Source: Lonicera japonica
Lineage: Eukaryota; Streptophyta; Magnoliopsida; Dipsacales; Caprifoliaceae
Reading direction: 5' to 3'
Length of the DNA stretch: 64,000 nt
Assembly: GCA_021464415.1 (NCBI GenBank)
Contig: CM038467.1
Coordinates: forward strand, 51,627,309 to 51,691,308
The number at the start of each line of letters is the position of its first letter. The first letter of the stretch is position 1. A program made the translations under genes and the position numbers. The notes below the pieces were generated by a model, which worked only from the letters and a program-made list of their open reading frames with translations, was not told the origin of the DNA and ran no database searches. Below, piece after piece: positions 1-10,500 of the stretch.

Positions 1-697
1 CATTCTTCAGCCCGAATGGCATAATGGTGTAGCAATATGTTTCCCATGGTGTGATAAATGCTGTTTTCTCTTGGTGATCCGGGTGCATCTTGATCTGATT
101 ATACCCGGCAAAACCATCTACAAATGACTTCAGAGCATGGTTGGCTGTATTATCCACTATCAAATCAATGTTGGGCAATGAAAAATCATCTTTTGGGTAA
201 GCTTTATTGAGATCTCGGTAATCTACACACATGCGGACCTTCCCATTTGCCTTTGGAACGGGCACAATGTTGGCTAGCCAGGAAGGGTACTCGATCACCC
301 GTAAGAACCCTACACTCAGTTGTTTCATCACTTCTTCTTTTACTTTCAGGGACCACTCAGGCGTGAGTTTCCTTAATTTCTGCTTGACGGGTCTAAACTC
401 CAGCTTGGTGTGTATCTCGTGCATGACTATCTGGCTGTTCAAACTTGGCATATCTGCATAGGACCAGACAAAGACATCCACGTACTTATTCAGAGTTTAT
501 GTGAATTCCTCTCTATCTGTCTCACTTAGACTTGCCCCAATACGGACCTCTTTCCTCTCCTCTTCCGTCCCGAGATTAATCACAAGGGTGTCTCCTTCCT
601 CATTCTGTATTCGCTGTTCCTCCCGTTTGGGGCGTTCGTTTAGTCTTTCTATTTCCATATAAGCAACTACAGAATTAAAATTGACAGGATAACGCAA
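1..697 (-). pseudogene. Ty3/gypsy reverse transcriptase, N-terminal part
   Basis: Read from 697 leftwards, this encodes the pre-RT segment (NLGTEEERKEVRIG), then after an in-frame stop at about 497-499 the RT proper: VPVPKANGKVRMCVDYRDL at about 220-270, FVDGFAGYNQIKMHPDHQEK near 70-130, and ITPWETYCYTIMPFGLKN at the left edge. In the family these are RT blocks that position primer-template and dNTP; the first catalytic aspartate lies in the FVDG block and is present. The YxDD catalytic box should lie just beyond position 1 and cannot be judged. The internal stop makes this a pseudogene fragment unless read through. Confidence 0.85.
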
Positions 698-1017
698 AAC
701 AGAGTTTTCTTCATTGATAATTGTGCTTACAGGTACAAGTTTAAAAAGTAAATCTAGGAGTGACTCCTCCCTAGCCTTACCCTCACTCTCATCTCTTACC
801 CTTACAATTTCGCTTTTCCCCCCTTTTCCTGGTAATCTAGATCAGCGTGTATTAAGTGCACAGGGTCGTCTCTTGGCTCATCATTCCCTAGAGCCATGAT
901 GTCTAAGAGATCTCCGATCAGTTCTTCCTCTTCATCCTCCTTGTCTTCACTTTTTTCTTTTGGTTGTCTTCGGCCCTTTTTCTCTTGGTTGTCTTCTTCG
1001 ATGTGTTGGTACCCCAA
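502..1017 (-). pseudogene. Acidic linker between protease and RT
   Basis: Read right to left, 1017-802 encodes a highly charged stretch (EEDNQEKKGRRQPKEKSEDK and a run of Glu/Asp), then the frame changes and 697-500 encodes a second charged segment that leads into RT. Tat/Ogre elements commonly have such a spacer here. No catalytic motif is visible. The frame change between 802 and 697 is one of the lesions that kill the polyprotein. Confidence 0.55.
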
Positions 1018-2088
1018 TCATTCTCTTTCATGCCTCGTTACTAGTTCCAAGGCCTGAAGTAATCCTGGCTGCCCTATTCCCAGACTGGCTCCAGGTAAAT
1101 ATTTTATTTTTCTCAATATGATGGTGATCTTGGAGCTGAGATCGGGGATATTATCAGGTGGAAGATACTTGATTCTCTGGGTGGTGAGGGCTTGTACTTG
1201 AGACTCACAAGAAAAGCCTCCTAACTGTATGTTTGACTCCCGATGCCCAAGACAGGTAATTCTATCCGCCAAGGTCCTCTCAGGATCTCCCTGGATGGTG
1301 ATTATCTTCCCTTCGAACGGTATCTTGATCTTCTGATGTAAGGAGGAGGGGAGCGCTCCTATGTAATGTAGCCATGCTCTTCCCAACAGGAGGTTAAAAC
1401 TGGAGGGACCGACCATGAGATCGAGCTTTAGAGAACCCAGAACGGCCATCCTAGTGTTGTCATAGGCCCTGACGTTACAACTGATGGAGAAAGCTCTGAA
1501 TCTGAAATACCCAGACATCTGGCAGTCTTTAGAGGGCAAACGTTTATAGTCGACCCGTTGTTGATGAGGACCTGTGGTAGGATTTTTCCCCGGGTATGGA
1601 CAGTAATATGGAGGGCCAGGCTATGTTTCCTTCCTAAAGGAGATAAGTCCTCATCTGAAAATGAAAGACTTCTTTGAACTGTAAGCGACCCAATCATATT
1701 TGGCAGTTGTTCGGGCGTGGAGTCTGGTGGTATAACGGCCTCGTCTAGGAGTTTGATGAAGGCGGTCCTGTGAGGTTTGGAGGCAACCAAGAGGCCCCAA
1801 ATGGTGATGTGTGCTTGGGTTTTCTTTAATTGTTCCAGTACTCGATCTTCCCCTATTTCCTTAGGAGGTGTTTTCTCGGCATTCATCGGTGGTGGCTGAT
1901 ATACCCTCCCTGAACGGGTAATTTGTTGTATCCAAAAGGATGCTGGGTCCGACCCCTCTGCGACTTTTGATGATTCTGGATCCGTAGACCAACTGAAAGT
2001 TTTGGGGGAGGTATCTGTCATACAGATTGTCTCCTTGGGAAGGCCTCGGGGCTTCCATATTTGTTTTTTCTTGTCCTGGGTCCACCAT
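1018..2088 (-). pseudogene. Ty3/gypsy aspartic protease region
   Basis: The stretch holds the region between gag and RT with the retropepsin signature. The usual D-x-G box appears as VLINNGSTINVCPL (about 1530-1570), where an asparagine stands at the catalytic aspartate position, so the protease is probably dead. Downstream the fold continues with VRAYDNTRMAVLGSLKLDL and LLGRAWLHYIGALPSSLHQK, matching the flap-to-C-terminal part seen in Tat-type elements, but in another frame: a frameshift lies near 1500. A stop at 1018-1020 ends this block. Upstream (about 2140-2170) the sequence GQCLGKAN resembles the glycine-rich G-patch-like patch often found there. Confidence 0.75.
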
Positions 2089-2138
2089 ATCCCAAATTTT
2101 TCAAGATTGGTTTTGATTGCAAGTGGTTGTGAGATCCC

Positions 2139-3966
2139 CTAATTTGCCTTTCCTAAACACTGCCCGGGTAGGAAGTTCATTTTAGCCATCCATTGATCAA
2201 TTATCGGATTGAGGCCTGGGGCCACTTGGGTTCTTTCTAGCGGCACGACGGGTGACTTATAGGCTCGGTCGTCTCGAATGAGTCCCACGGGATCAAACCC
2301 TTCTTCATCGGTGGTCAAGGCGTTAATTCCGGCAGGTGGAGCATGGTTAGGAAAGGGGTTATTAGTAACATTGGGCTCGTCGGGTGCGGGAATGGTACCA
2401 GCCTCGATTAGGTCTTGAATACGATGGCAAAGAGCCAAATAGCATTTCGTATCATGGCCCGCGGCCTGATGGTATGCACAATTCTCATTCATCCTCCAGG
2501 TGCTGGGAATAGGGTTTGGTGGGGGGCGCAGGTTAAGTGGAGCGATTAATCCGGCCTTTCGGAGGAGTTCTAGGCTTTTGACCAAAGTAGTGGAAAGGGT
2601 GCAGAAGTTCCTTCTTTTTTTAGCCTCGGTGCTCGAAGAGTCTCCTTGTGTGGGCCAACTCATCGGAGGTGTTTGTTGTGACTGCTAAAACGGGTTTTGA
2701 TATAGATATGGGCTTAGTTGGTTTACGGCCGAAATGGCCGTCTTTCTTCCAGTGTACGAGGCTTTCTTGGTATCGGTTTCTGTTTTCTTGGCCAGTTCTT
2801 CCTCTACTTGTGACCCCATGCTTAACAGGGCTCTGAAATGTGGGAATACATGCTTTTCCATACAACTCAATACAGCTGGAGTAAAATTCTTCTGTATGAT
2901 CTCCAACTGCTCTTCTTCATCGGGTCGTTTAGACATTTGGGGGGCCATTTCTCTCTAGCTGGTGACAAAGTCGTTGAAGCTCTCTTTCTCGCCTTGCTTG
3001 GCCATCTCCAGGTGTTTGCGGGTAATTTCTAAATCCTCATTGGACCCGTATTTGGTCATGAATTCCTTGACGATATCTCCCCAAGTCTTCGTGTGGTGTC
3101 TCTTCAGATCAAAAAACCATCTCAGGGCGGTCCCCGTGAGAGTCATGTGAAAGGCCTGAGCCAGCTTCGGTTCTCCACAGCCGGACACTTGCATGGATCT
3201 GATGTAGGATTGAAGATGACTTTTGGGGGGTGTGGTCCCTGTAAACTTGGTGATGGAAGGGAGCTTGAATCCCTGGGGTAATCTTGCTTCCGGGTAGAAG
3301 GAGAAGGCATTTATATCTGTAATCTCATCTGCCCCTTTTATTAGGAAAACCCCCCTTTGTAGAACTTTCATCTGCTCTTTCAGTTTCTTCATTTTTTCGC
3401 TCTCTTGACACCTCGTCGGGCTGTTCCCGAGCTATAACCGATTCTGCATATACTGCCCGAAGTCGGTTGATGTCTGGGTACTCATTAGGAGGGGCTATTG
3501 GGGTCGGTGGTGGAATAGGTCTTGCGGGGACTTGTGGCCATGGCTGGTATTGGGGATCAAGGCCTTGCTGAGGTTGCGGCCAGATGATGGGTGGCTCTTG
3601 TTGTTGATAAGTGGGGCCTGAATCAGGGGCCCATTGATTCTGATTGTTGGGGTCGGTCTGAACTAGACCAGCTATGATAGGGCCCATTTAGGGTGGATTG
3701 GTTCCTTGAACTGGGGGAAGTAATTGTGTTGATTGTCCTTGGTTCGGGTCTCGATTCGATGGTAGTCATTCAAACCCTGGTGGTGCGGCTCGTTCGGCTG
3801 ACAACTCTTCTATTCGAATCCGGGTACCCTGTTGCTCGTTCGTGAGGTTTGCTAGATTCATGCTGATGGTCATTAGCAAACGATGCATCTCGGCTAAAGT
3901 TGGCTGAGCTGCAAATGCCTTGGCTAAGCTCTGATTTGTCTCTTGATTCTCGCGTCCATCGGCCAT
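2139..3966 (-). pseudogene. Ty3/gypsy gag (capsid and zinc-knuckle-like region)
   Basis: From the likely start MADGRENQETNQSLAKAF at 3966, a Gln/Pro-rich N-terminal part (about 3330-3690) is followed by a retrotransposon gag capsid domain at about 2960-3300, with the hallmark FHMTLTGTALRWFFDLK and TWGDIVKEFMTKYG. A nucleic-acid-binding motif follows near 2420-2490 (CAYHQAAGHDTKCY), of the C-x2-H type seen in Tat/Ogre gag rather than a strict CCHC knuckle. Gag would form the virus-like particle that packages element RNA. In-frame stops at 3766, 2955 and 2685 and a frameshift near 3390 break it. Confidence 0.8.
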
Positions 3967-4296
3967 TGTGGGTGTGCTTGGTCTTACTAGTCTTCCGGTA
4001 TGATCTCGACCGGCCCAACCTTCCAGACTGACGTTTTTTTCACGGCTGTGGACGAAACCACGTGGCGAAGATGAAGGAAGACTATGTGACTTGATTGTGG
4101 GATGCTAGTAAAGTTATAATAATATTATTTAGATGTCCCTAATCATGTGTCAATAATCTAGGATCACATTGATATAATGATTAGAGTATGGGTCAGCTGA
4201 TGACTATGTTCCACAAGTCATGGATATGGAGATATCAAGCTGAACACACTGATACTTGTTAGGGAACAAAGTATTGGACCGACCCGCTTTAGGGAT

Positions 4297-5891
4297 TGTG
4301 AGAATCCGCAAATGCGACTCCTGGGTCTCCTCCCGTTCTTGGGCATCTAAAACGTCGGAATGAATTTTCGTCGTTCCATTTGCTTCTGATTCGTTTGATA
4401 ATTCATATCATGTGTCCCTATGTTCTATTTCTAGGTGTAAGAGGGTTTATTCAGAGTCGCCAGTACGTTTTACGAGAAAACGGACAAAAAAGGTCGTGTA
4501 AGAGGAAAGGCTATAGACAAGCCTTTCTTTACACGTTTGTCTACGAAACCAGGATTCTATAGAGTTCGGGAACTATATTACGGTTTGGGAAGGTGTTAAG
4601 CACCCATTCCGCCCTTTCGGTCTCTAGTGGTCTTTTATATGTTTATTCTATGTTGAAAAACTTGGATGCTTTTACTGACAGTCTACTACTTTCCAAGTGA
4701 AAACCCTAATTTCTGGGGAAAACGGGAAAAGGGATAAAAATCTTTGTGTTCCGAGATCCAATGTTTTATTTTGAAAGACGTAAATATAAATGACAAAAGT
4801 GGTTTTTCTTTAGAGAGAGTTTCCCGTTTTATTTCTCAGATAACGACGGCTTTTCTCGAGTTTTAACTTCTTTTGGAAAAGTTCAGATCTTGTATCGGGA
4901 CTAATATAATATGGAATTAGAACTCTTTAGGGGAGTTCTACAAGATATATCACAATCTATGAAAGAGATAGGATATACCGGGTTTTTAATTCCTAAGTAA
5001 GTTTTACCGATTCGGGTTTTGAAAACAGGATTTTTATCCGGATGATAATGTACTTACTCTTCTGTTTTTGCAAATGGTTTTATCAGGGTCTTTTGTTTTA
5101 AAGACGGTAGATTATTTGTAATTTGGCAATAAGTTTATTCAAATAAAACGTGGACAAAACAACAGAAATAAAACAAGTACACAGATATTTAATGTAAAAT
5201 ACTAGAAGAGACTTTCTTTACCTTCCCAACGAGAATAATAATAAGAACGAAAATATAATACTGCAGAGAGATTTCTGGCGATAATAATCTTTTCCTTCTT
5301 CAGATATTTTTGAGAATTCGATTACAGAGACGGGACACGTCGAGTGTCGAGAATAGATTCGATAATTCTTCAAAAATAAGATGAGAATCGAGAATGCTTG
5401 ATGAAAGACTAGAAAATTAGATATAAGCCAATAACTTTTCAATCCTAAGTTGCCGTCCCCTGAACCCTTGGGGGTGTTGGCCTATTTATATTGCTCGGGG
5501 AAGATTGTCGTGCGATATTTCTCCAGAAGGGGCATGTGTTGCGCAACAATGTGTACCATGTCGCGCGACAAACGGCTGAAGTGATGTTTCTGATAGACTA
5601 ATGTGTCAGAGAGTGGATGGTCTAGTGTCAGAAAGGTTTGTCGCGCGACACAAGGGGGATTGTCGCGCGACACAAGGGGGATTGTCGCGCGACATACACA
5701 TTTGTCTTGCGACAATTCCTCTTAAAAATTGGTTTGTTTGGCCAACAAACCCTTTCGGAGCAGTCTCAGGTGTTCGGGTGGGTTCCGAACTCCGAAAATC
5801 AGTACTTATCGAAGGTCGTTACGGTTCTTGCGAGGGTCACGGATCGGGGTGTCTTCAGGGACACTGCGAGGAGTGTTATATAATGTCATCA
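4297..5891 (-). mobile_element. Probable solo LTR of a Ty3-type family (copy a)
   Basis: Plus-strand ends are TGTGAGAATCC at 4297 and AATGTCATCA at 5891, giving TG...CA in minus orientation. The whole stretch aligns in reverse complement with 39016-40399: shared blocks include GCATTTGCG-ATTCTCACA at the 3' end, ACTCGACG, TCTCAAAAATATCTGAAGAA and CCAACACC. The flanking pentamers GGGAT (4292-4296) and GTGAT (5892-5896) differ at one base and may be a decayed target duplication. Because both flanks look like the same non-coding element, I read this as a solo LTR, although it has the right orientation to be the 5' LTR of the gag-pol at 1-3966. Confidence 0.6.
5559..5694. repeat. Four perfect TGTCGCGCGACA palindromes
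   Basis: The 12-bp palindrome TGTCGCGCGACA occurs at 5559-5570, 5639-5650, 5661-5672 and 5683-5694; the last three are spaced exactly 22 bp apart by CAAGGGGGAT-type linkers. Decayed versions flank them (TGTTGCGCAACA near 5536; TGTCTTGCGACA near 5703). They lie in the presumed U3 (promoter) part of the LTR in minus orientation, upstream of the TATAAATAG-like box near 5485. The related LTR at 39016 has the same motifs with CG changed to TG or CA. Confidence 0.9.
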
Positions 5892-7090
5892 GTGATGTTC
5901 CCCATAAGTGATATCGTATTATCCTCAGACCTGAGATCGTCATGGTTACCAACATAGGGATTAGCATGTCAGACATCATTAAACGTTGCTCTTGACCAAG
6001 TAATTATAAAGGTGATGATCAAGCATATTATAGACTATGTAGAGGTATGTGGTTGATCAAGATGGGATTTGTCACTCTCATATAATGAGAGAGATATCTT
6101 TGGGCCCCTTGATAAGTTTAATTAATATTTGCATGGCCATGCACAAATGAGGTGTCATTTGTATAAGATTAATTATACTTAGAGATCAAGAAATAAAGAT
6201 TGAACTATACAAGAATGACACTTGCCTAGTCTCGTGTTCAATCTAGATATCGGTTGATAAAAGGAGTTAATATGTGGTATATCAATTTAAGGTTGTGTCG
6301 TTTTGACCTTTATACCCTTTGGGTAGTAGTAATGTTTTACTAGAGACCGCTTACTATTTGAATAATAAAACGGGTTTTTAATTATACTGCCAAAGAGCAT
6401 AAACCTACAGGGCCGCACATCAAAACGAGTTGGATCAAAAAGCGAATTAAAACGGACCAAGTTGGACTTGGGCCTAATTCGTTTTGTTGCTTAGGGTTTC
6501 TCACTAGGGTTCCCCTTTAAAAGGGTTCTATTGTTCTTCTTGGCCGTCTAAAGGAAGTCATAGAGGGAAGAAAGACGAAATAGGTGAGAGAACCCTAAAA
6601 GGTACTAGTACACCAAGCAAGGATCTGATATCGTTCGTGTGTGCATACCGTAGAGGCGTCGTATTTTCTACGCTAGGACGACAACAATAGAAGGATCTAA
6701 TCCACCGTGTTTGTTACGTTAATTCGAAATCTCATACAAGATATGTTTTCTGTCGATTTTATTGAACAATATAGATCCTAGGGTTTAATTATTAGCGCAG
6801 ATATTTGTGTATGTGATGCATGTTTACTGCCCTGATTCCCTACACAATAAACTCTCACATACTAATAATTTTGTCTACATTAAAAATGCTATAACTTAAA
6901 AATAAAAAAATTTAATATTTAATAAAAATTTAATATTTAAAATCTACTAATCAAGATCAATTAAACAAGATCCACCGTGACTATATAATTATGCAAAAAA
7001 AATATCAAGAAAAATTATTGTGTAACGTTTAAGGACGTACGCTATGTGTTCGTACATCATTGATCATCTCAATTTCTCATTTTTAGGACA

Positions 7091-7445
7091 TACGTTACGT
7101 GGTTGGATTATGATTAAAAGATTCTTTAAAAATAAAAAATATAATCAGCCCAATCCGGTATACTTTTAGTTTTTTCAGCATGAAGATATATTAAACTTAC
7201 GTTTTCGTTATTCACAACATTAGACTAGATTAAACTAAACAATAGGCTCAAAGTAGACTGATTAATTTTGTCGTTACGTGGTTGTATTATGATTAAAAGA
7301 CTTTTAAAAAAATTTAAAACAAGTATATTCAATCCAGTATACTTTTAGTTTTTTCAGCATGAAGATATATTGAACTTACGTTTCAGTTGTTCACAATGTT
7401 AAACTAAACTAGAAAATGGGTTCAAAATAGACTGATTGATTTTGT
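7091..7445. repeat. Two-copy tandem duplication of about 178 bp
   Basis: 7091-7272 and 7273-7445 are diverged direct copies. Both begin CGTTACGTGGTTG and share ATTATGATTAAAAGA, GTATACTTTTAGTTTTTTCA, GCATGAAGATATATT and CAAAGTAGACTGATTAATTT-like blocks near the end. No coding potential. The preceding 6845-7090 is AT-rich with nothing I recognise. Confidence 0.85.
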
Positions 7446-7535
7446 AGATTTAAATTCGTCACACATTAATATTTTTTATTCTATTATTTTTTTTTTATTT
7501 CACTGTGCCGGATGGCCCAGGTATACCCTAGTATT

Positions 7536-10500
7536 ACCATAATGGATACCAAATATTTAATCTTCAAGTCAGTAACTCGTTGCTAAACTTGGACATTTGA
7601 TTTGGTAACGTTCCACCAACTTCTCCGAAATGGTAATCTTTGGCCTAATTTTTATTTCTAACTCGGTATACTGTCAGCAAATGTGAATATTCAAGTCGGG
7701 AACTTGCCACCGACTTGTATTTTACCTAATTGAGCGACCAACGTATAATTTTGTAGCCAAAATACCAAATAGTTTTGTGGTGTCCTGATTATAAATTATG
7801 AGTGTATATAACATCACCCATTATCTTTTCCTAACAACTAACATTAAGAATAAGATATTAACTTTTGTGGTCCTCAATGTAGTGTTTTCGATTTCAGTTG
7901 GGATGAGAATCTCGAACGCATAAATCGAATTTAAAATTTTGGTTTCGGTTTGGTTTTTCTATATATATTTTTTAAAAAATTAATTTGAAATTCATACAAT
8001 TAAAAAGCAGTTTACAATAGGCAAATACTTTGAGCCACTAATCATAAATCCAGATTACAAAACCGTAAGACGTAACACGGAAGATAATTTTATACGGACT
8101 GTGAATTTTATACATTTTTCATTGCCAAGCCAAGAACAAAAATATTACGAGAGCACCTTTTATCAATAGACAACCACAGGGGTCTTTTTCATGGGATATA
8201 GGACTGAAACATCAAAGATTCAATCTTCTGCAAGCTTCCAACACGCCCTTGGGTATGCATAATCAATAGTTTTCAAGAGTGACAGCCAGTAATTGGGACA
8301 ATGACTTGCAGTTTTCAAGACTAATTCAATTTTTAATATGTGGTTGTTTTCGGTCTGGGCAATGACCTAACAAGTACCATTAAGGATAAGATATTAACTT
8401 TTGTGGTCTTCAGTAGGGTGTTTTGGATTTTGGTAGGAACAAGAATCTTGGACGCCTAAACCAAATTTAAAATTTTGGTTTCAGTATGGTTTCTTAATTT
8501 TCCACACCCCAACTCAATCCAAACTTTTCAGTTTAGTTTCATTTCAGGCTTATACCACTGCAAAAAAATTTACACTTTAGTGACTTTTTTTATAAAATTC
8601 ATAAAAATACAATGATGACTATTTTTTATAAAATAACAAAGTGTCATAAGTTTGAGAGTCAAATAATATATGTTTTTTTTAGTTCATAAATAAAGTGTGA
8701 TTATGTTTTAATGAATGGTTAAAAATAAACAGTCAATTGCAAGTTTTGAAAATATGTAAAACATCAATCCAATAGTAAAGCTATAACTTTTAAGAACAAA
8801 TATGATTAAAACATGGTGATTTTCATCAAATAAAATTTCATTTTAGGTTTTGAAAACAAGTAAACCCCTACCTTAAAGATACAAGCCGAAAGGAAGATGA
8901 TATTTGAAGCCCCATCCGATGAAATCTCAAAATTCCTAACTCACCTTGATCCTTGTGACGTGTAGATCAATTTTTCTTAAAGCTGAATTAGATTCCGTAA
9001 GCTTATTTTTAGTGAAATTCTAGAGTGAGAGAGTAAAAGAATTTTTGCTCTCAATTTGGGTGAAAATTAATGAAAGTTTGGAGAACGAAGGCATTGGAAT
9101 CCTTCTAAAAAAAATTCACCAACCTTGCAACAACCGCCTATTGGGCCAACAGGCGTAGAACAGGCGCCTATTCAATACCGAAAGAAAATTTTGTCTATAA
9201 TTCATCCCAACAGGCGCTTCTTTCATTAACATAAGATCATTTATTAATAATTTCCAAACAAGATACACTAAATAACATAAACACAAGGTGTTATAATACT
9301 TAAGTCTTTCTGAGTCCAAAATGTCAAATTCGGGTCGAATTGGGTTCGCCATCTTAATAAAAATAGCGAAAATATTATACAGTCGTGAGTACATCCATAT
9401 TCAATTATTTTCTAAGAATATGAATTAGATTTCAAAATTAAGATTCATAATGGTCACATTTTTCGATGCTATATGAAAATACTTTATTATAGTAATTATA
9501 ATGTGCATAAACTTTCATTATCATAGCAACTTTCAATTTATGACATACCAAATAAAAAAATTAACAATATAAGTTATATTCAAATATTCTTAACATGCTG
9601 ATTTACCACAATTATAACAATTATAAATATAATTAATCCATCTAAAAAATATATATACTTAAATATACCGATATTTTTAAAGGGATTGCATTTCAATATT
9701 ATTATATAGGCAAAAGAAATAAAGAAAAAATAAACAGTACAATGATGTACACTAATCAAACACTAATATAAACAAACAAAAATATATATGTAGCGCACGA
9801 GTGCATGACATGTAATTAATGATTATTAACGGAAACAAGTAAAATTTGAAGTGCAAAATATATAAATGTTTTTACTAGGTACAAAGTACTATATATAGAA
9901 AGCTAATTGTACAAGGATAATAAAAAATTAAAGAAAAATGGTAACGAGTTATAAAATAAGTAATTAACAAAGAAAGCTACATATATTAAAGAAGGACAGC
10001 GTATTCATATACATATAAAATCTTATGGCAGTCAATTCAGAAAGGAAGCAAATCATAAAATTATTATATGTTTTCTTTTACATGTATTTATTATATATAG
10101 AAATTCACCACCATGCACCCCACTACACTGTTCACTCCTCTGTGTGTAAACAAGGAAAAAGTAAGGGAAAAAAAAAAGAGTTTCTATTTTTTTATTATAA
10201 TCATACTCATATACATATGCATTATATTATGTTAAATAAATAAATTAAATTAATTTTGACCGTGGGTGTATGCATTATTGTTTTTTGTGATCTAAAAAAA
10301 TTAAGGGAGCAGTAGAGTTATAATCACTTTTTACTGTTGATAGTGTATTTTCTCGCCAATCCTGGCCTCATCATTGAGCTATAAATACAAAGCATATATA
10401 TATATATATATATTAATTAAAGTAAGAAAATCCTAAATCAAAAACAAATTCCGCAAAAGCATATATAAATAAAAATAAAATATACGCACATGGGATGATC

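Larger units (their letters stand above)
1..3966 (-). mobile_element. Ty3/gypsy element, Tat/Ogre-like, degenerate gag-pol, cut by window edge
   Basis: On the minus strand gag, a zinc-knuckle-like motif, aspartic protease, an acidic linker and the first part of reverse transcriptase follow in the order expected of a Ty3/gypsy element. The RT block with VCVDYRDLNKAYPKDDF and the long spacer between protease and RT are typical of the Tat/Ogre branch; that is family knowledge, not a tree. The reading frame is broken by several stops (near 497, 1018, 2139, 2685, 2955, 3766) and by frameshifts near 700-800, 1500 and 3330-3390, so it cannot make a full polyprotein. RNase H and integrase, if present, lie left of the window. 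Its own 5' LTR is not certain: the nearest LTR of the right orientation (4297-5891) appears to be separated from it by unrelated non-coding retrotransposon sequence. Confidence 0.85.
4085..6844 (+). mobile_element. Non-coding LTR-type retrotransposon sequence, split by an inserted LTR
   Basis: 4085-4296 and 5892-6844 look like two halves of one non-coding element separated by the LTR at 4297-5891. The right half contains a promoter-like block (TTTAAAAGGG near 6517), then a long leader, and ends at 6844 in TTCCCTACA, which has the CA end and short inverted-repeat form of an LTR; TGTTAGGGAA at about 4259 could be the matching start. No ORF of useful length is present, as in LARD-type non-autonomous elements. 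Assignment rests on composition and remembered family features, not on an alignment, and the outer left boundary is a guess. Confidence 0.35.

Noticed and set aside
1..3966. Possible endogenous plant pararetrovirus
   Set aside because: Gag capsid, protease order and RT motifs fit Ty3/gypsy Tat/Ogre; no movement-protein or caulimovirid coat motif was seen.
5601..5957. 118-codon plus-strand frame across LTR copy a
   Set aside because: Runs through palindromic LTR repeats and the LTR border; no motif.
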